NCBI GenBank assembly: GCA_946811185.2
Contig: OX328108.1
Coordinates: 5,541,501-5,605,500 of the forward strand
Direction: 5' to 3'
Source of the DNA: Hippopus hippopus
Lineage: Eukaryota; Mollusca; Bivalvia; Cardiida; Cardiidae
DNA: 64,000 nt
Below the pieces are notes generated by a model that was not told the DNA's origin, did no database searches, and saw only the letters and a program-made list of their open reading frames with translations. Shown here in pieces: positions 60,739-64,000 of this stretch (within the stretch, counting starts at the first letter, position 1; every line of letters starts with the position of its first letter). The translations under genes were made by a program, and so were the position numbers.

Positions 60739-61010
60739 GCTGTCATGTCACCAAAAATGCTTGTCAATTCTTAAAGAGGGTTACTATGCAAGTCAAAAAC
60801 TGGTCAACAAATTCCTCAGTTACTATGGCAACACAAATGGTCACAAAATCTTCTGGTCAATATTTTGTGGTCATTGTAGATCGGGACCAGTCGTTGTTCA
60901 ACAATTCCCACATGATCAATTAGCTTATTTTGCCTGTGGTCAAATTCAAGCCTATTGAAAATATTACATAAGGCTATCATGTACTGATAATCACAGTGTG
61001 AGTAAACATG
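60739..61010. other. Unassigned stretch
   Basis: A 65-codon plus-strand frame (60761-60958) lies outside recognised repeats. It has no motif I recognise, and I leave it uncalled. Confidence 0.35.
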
Positions 61011-61034
61011 TTTATATCATCTGAATGGAACAAA

Positions 61035-61252
61035 TTCAATGAAGGAACTCTTATTTGATTGGGTAGAAAACATTGTGAGAAAAGGACAAAATGCTGGATA
61101 CCAGCATTTTCTCCTTTTTCCACAGTGTTTTCAAAAGGCTTTTTCCCTAGGGTCATTAAAACTTGGGATTGTGTGGTGTAAGGTTAATGAGCTTCTCTGG
61201 TAAAAACTTGAAATATTGTTGAAAGCAGTGTAAAACACCATTCAAGTAAACA
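61035..61252 (-). mobile_element. Family A, left arm lost, then a SINE tail scrap
   Basis: 61050-61186: core GCTGGATACCAGC and end GTGTGGTGTAAGGTTAA. 61201-61252: AAATATTGTTGAAAGCAGTG and AACACCATTCAAGTAAACAG (SINE 3' end, plus strand). Confidence 0.55.
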
Positions 61253-61285
61253 GTAAAAATTTGGGGTAAAAATTCTATTGGTTTA

Positions 61286-61489
61286 GTCCCGAGTTTTAAT
61301 GGCCTTAAAGAGCTTTTGAAATGTTGTGGAAAAGGAAAAAATGGTGGTAACCAGAGTTTTCTGCTTTTCCCACAATGTTTTCTACCCTATCAAAAACATA
61401 AATTTTCATCTTTGTAACATTACACTTGTTGTCTGCAGATCCTTTCAATTTGGACATGTCTAAAATTTTGTCATCTGGTAAAGAGTTAA
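61286..61489 (+). mobile_element. Family A
   Basis: TAGTCCCGAGTTTTAATGGCC to TCTGGTAAAGAGTTAA; the left terminus is missing. Confidence 0.65.
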
Positions 61490-61564
61490 GAGTGCGAAAT
61501 GAACAGCACAGACAGTTTGAGTCTAGAAACATGACCAAAGCAGCTCTTGTCCAGAATGTCGACA

Positions 61565-61665
61565 CGGAACAGACAGTATAGATCAGAGATCAGATTGCTT
61601 TTTTTTTAACAGTTTAATCTTGATCTACAGTGGCCTCAAAGGCAACTACAGGAGTGAAAAGCGCT
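61565..61665. mobile_element. Family B, with a T-run at the axis
   Basis: GACAGTATAGATCAGAGATC, then TTTTTTTTTAACAG replaces the loop side, then AATCTTGATCTACAGTGGCC. Confidence 0.5.
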
Positions 61666-62099
61666 TGACCTGTTTCCACACAATCATGGCTTTTAACAAC
61701 CCTAACTATGAAGGCTTTTGAAAACATAGGGGGAAAAGGAGAAAATGCTGGTAACCAGCATTTTCTCCTTCTACCACAATGTTTTCTACCTTTTCACAGA
61801 CAAATCCATCATTTCAGCCAAATTCAGTTTATTGTCTGCAAATGGCTTAGTCTTAAATTTGTAGTGTGGTAAAGAGTTAACCCTTTACCAGACAATCTAG
61901 AGTTATAACAACCATGACCAAAAGGCCTTTTGAAAAATTGCAGGAAATAGGAGAAAATGCTGGTAACCAGCATTTTTCCTTTGCCTACAATGTTTTCTAT
62001 CCTTACAAAGGCAAATTTCAACATTTGGGCAACAAGTAATTTGTCGTCTGCAAATACTTTGAATTTGGACCAGTCTAAATATTTTATTTGGCAAAGAGA
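61666..62099 (+). mobile_element. Two family A copies sharing a TTAA
   Basis: 61666-61880: TGACCTGTTTCCACACAATC to GTGTGGTAAAGAGTTAA. 61877-62099: TTAACCCTTTACCAGACAATC to TTTGGCAAAGAGA. Confidence 0.7.
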
Positions 62100-62327
62100 G
62101 AAGGTGTTACAAAATCATTCCTAAGTATCAACATCAGTCGAACAATGTGGTAAATGGACAGTGGCCAGAGGGTGCATGTTTAATCATTGTTATATATCTG
62201 GTCCAGACAGTTTATTGTCTGTTTATATCAGATAAATAGCTGGACAATGACCAGTCATGAGTTTTTCAATACAGTGGGTAAGCTTGAAGTGTTGGATCAT
62301 TTACAATCTTTTCTGTTCTTGTCCAGT

Positions 62328-62500
62328 TTAGTTATCCCTTTTCGGAACAATCCCACTTTTATAGATCTTGAGAAAAAAAGCTTTTGAAAACATTGTGGAA
62401 AAAGGAAAAATGGTTGTATTGAGCTTTATGTCCTATTCCCACAATGTTTTCTGACAATTCAAAACTCAATCTCATTGTTTGAGCCAAACTTATACATTTT
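62328..62500 (+). mobile_element. Family A, partial
   Basis: GTTATCCCTTTTCGGAACAATC, core with the left arm kept and the axis deleted. Confidence 0.55.
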
Positions 62501-62548
62501 GGAAAAAGAATTTGCCGTGTTACAATCAGCAGATTACCTCAATTTAAG

Positions 62549-62782
62549 TTGAGCCTCTGTCACACAATCCTGACTTGTAACAACTCTTATGCAGAAGACT
62601 TATGAAAATATTGAGGAAAGGAGAAAATGCTTATAACCAGCATTTTCTCCTTTTTCCACAATGTTTTCTATCATATCATCAACAAAATCCATTGTTTGAT
62701 CTAAACTTAATTTGTGGTCTGCAAAATTAATACTTTCTGTATGTGCAAGACAAAAACTTTTGTAGTCTGGTGAACAGGTTGA
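62549..62782 (+). mobile_element. Family A, complete
   Basis: TTGAGCCTCTGTCACACAATC to GTCTGGTGAACAGGTTGA. Confidence 0.65.
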
Positions 62783-62971
62783 TAAAGTAAAAATAATAAG
62801 ACAAGGTGGTTTTTTTTGCCAATTTGGATGACATACAAAACTACCACAATGTTTGTCAATTAATAAATTAGAGTTGGTATTCTTAAGATCTTCCCAAAAA
62901 CAAAGGGCAAAGATTGGATAAGAAATTTGAAATATTTCACACAAATGGCTTTGTTCAACCCTATCATATGT

Positions 62972-63178
62972 TTAATTCTTTACCAAACCACAAAACTTTG
63001 GACTTGGCCAAGCTGAGAGCATTTGCAGACAACGGTTTAAATGTTGCTTAGATGATGAAATTTGTCTAAGATAGGATAGAAAACATTGTGGTAAAAGGAG
63101 AAAATGCTGGTAACCAGCATTTTCTCCTTTTACCACAATGTTTTTAAGAGGCGTTTAAACTCAGGATTATGTGGTAAT
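62972..63178 (-). mobile_element. Family A with a perfect hairpin variant
   Basis: TTAATTCTTTACCAAACCAC to TATGTGGTAATG. The core GTGGTAAAAGGAGAAAATGC / GCATTTTCTCCTTTTACCAC shares the GTAAAAG change on both arms. Confidence 0.7.
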
Positions 63179-63233
63179 GACAATATTACCTTTGGAGACC
63201 TTTTGTCTTCATTATACAAAGTACATTCTATCC

Positions 63234-63299
63234 TAACCCCTTACCACACATGGCTCTGTTTTTGCCTTTTACCACACAATCCTGAGTTCTAACCTGCTG
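63234..63299 (+). mobile_element. Family A left end, partly doubled
   Basis: TAACCCCTTACCACACATGG is followed by a second CTTTTACCACACAATCCTGAG, then the SINE. Confidence 0.5.
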
Positions 63300-63602
63300 A
63301 AATGCGGTAGCTCAGTTGGCAGGTCGCAGGGTTTAAGAACGAGTCGTTTGTTTGATCCCTTGCTTGGAAAATTTCTTTCCGAGGATTGATGATAGTCAAT
63401 GTGACAGGATTCATTCCTCTCTCACCACTGACCATTGTTTTGACGATTGTTATGTGGGAAAGCAGCCAGTGGCTTGTAAAAAATATTGTGCAGAGTACTG
63501 GTAAATGAAACTCCAGGAAAGCATGGATAGGTGCAGTGGTCACTGAGATGTAACTGACATGATGTTAAAAACGTGTTAAACACCATACAATCATTCAATC
63601 AG
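63300..63602 (+). mobile_element. tRNA-headed SINE, full length
   Basis: AAATGCGGTAGCTCAGTTGGC (A-box), CGTTTGTTTGATCCCTTGC (B-box), CAGGATTCATTCCTCTCTCA, tail AAACACCATACAATCATTCA. Among the best conserved heads in the window. Confidence 0.8.
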
Positions 63603-63640
63603 TCCTAGGACTGGAGAAAATTCCTTCTGCTTTCTACATT

Positions 63641-63768
63641 GTTTACCACACAATTCAGAGTTTTAATGACCTAGAGGAAGAAGGCCTTTGAAAACATCGT
63701 GGAAAAAGGAGAAAATGCTGGTAACCAGCATTTTCTCCTTTTCTAACAATGTTTTCTCCCTTCTTATG
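63641..63768 (+). mobile_element. Family A, left half and core
   Basis: TTGTTTACCACACAATTCAG, GAGGAAGAAGGCCTTTGAAA, hairpin to GTTTTCTCCCTTC; no right end within the window. Confidence 0.6.
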
Positions 63769-64000
63769 TGAAGCGTTTGAATTGAAAATAATTGTATTTG
63801 AAACAAAGGATTATTGAATATAAAGGCAACAAGTATGTTCAAGTTCTAGTTTTGTTTTCAGTTTGTGACAAGACTGAGAGATTAAATGTTTGCACAACTT
63901 TTTTTTTCCGATCATCTTTACAACCAGTAAAAAACTAAAATCAAATTGGATGACTGTTATCTGTACTTACTTTTAGAGGTAGCATTATCATCATTTTGAA
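63769..64000. other. Unassigned window end
   Basis: No recognised element; a T-run lies at 63899-63907. Confidence 0.4.

Overview
This window looks like AT-rich, gene-poor nuclear DNA of a marine invertebrate, most probably a bivalve mollusc. The clue is the mix of dispersed repeats: tRNA-headed SINEs with CAATCAAT-type tails, the 'TTAGCTCCACTGGCC...TCCGTCCGTCCG' element and the 'TTATACCCC...GGGGGTATA' element. I associate these with molluscan genomes, but this is recognition from memory and no search was run. No bacterial gene organisation, rRNA, confident tRNA or CRISPR is visible. I see no confidently supported protein-coding gene. Almost every open reading frame over 60 codons is a translation of a palindromic repeat, which gives recurring peptides such as GKGENAGNQHFLLFPQCF and KRRKCWLPAFSPFPTMFSK. 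Four short stretches resemble exons (5750-5882, 22994-23038, 23142-23225, 23872-24003), and one could be a 5' exon with a strong donor (about 26200-26398).

The dominant content is a MITE-like family, called family A here, with roughly 110 complete or partial copies found by eye. A full copy is about 225-235 bp. It starts TTAA-CYCTTTACCA, ends TGGTAAAGRG-TTAA, and carries a near-perfect central hairpin of about 55-60 bp (GGAGAAAATGCTGGT/ACCAGCATTTTCTCC). Copies lie in both orientations, often end to end sharing one TTAA, and several sit inside other repeats at an exact TTAA. These features suggest a non-autonomous piggyBac-like element. Family B (hairpin around TGTAGATCAAGATCAGACTG) also has TTAA-CTCTTTC termini in its complete copies. 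Family C (GAGCCATGCTCTG...GGGGGCTTAATGCATC) is a third palindromic family of about 240 bp. It contains a TTAA that serves as a target for family A.

Layout: 1-9.0 kb is families A, B and C with single copies of repeats D, E, F and a SINE. From 9.1 to 10.4 kb there are two molluscan-type elements. From 10.65 to 14.41 kb a minisatellite of about 45 bp is split by a tandem-core element (11.94-12.67 kb) and by a 1.46-kb hAT-like inverted-repeat element (12.89-14.36 kb). From 15.35 to 17.57 kb a 70-bp minisatellite is split by a SINE fragment and by a 915-bp element with about 285-bp terminal inverted repeats. From 18 to 25.5 kb families A, B and C are dense, with an 84-bp hairpin at 20.92 kb and candidate exons at 23-24 kb. 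From 25.5 to 26.4 kb is mostly unique. From 26.6 to 55 kb is family A/B territory with many SINEs, an unrelated 766-bp inverted-repeat element at 36.17 kb and local segmental duplications near 29 and 45 kb. From 55.8 to 57.0 kb an 18/36-bp array is interrupted by repeat F. From 58.6 to 60.05 kb two further inverted-repeat elements lie close together. The rest is family A and a terminal SINE. The window is best read as a graveyard of mutually inserted non-autonomous transposons, not as a set of cooperating genes.

Strand convention for family A: '+' means the end reading CACACAATCC...AACGACCC comes first; '-' means the end reading ACAAAATTTTAGACTGGTCC comes first.
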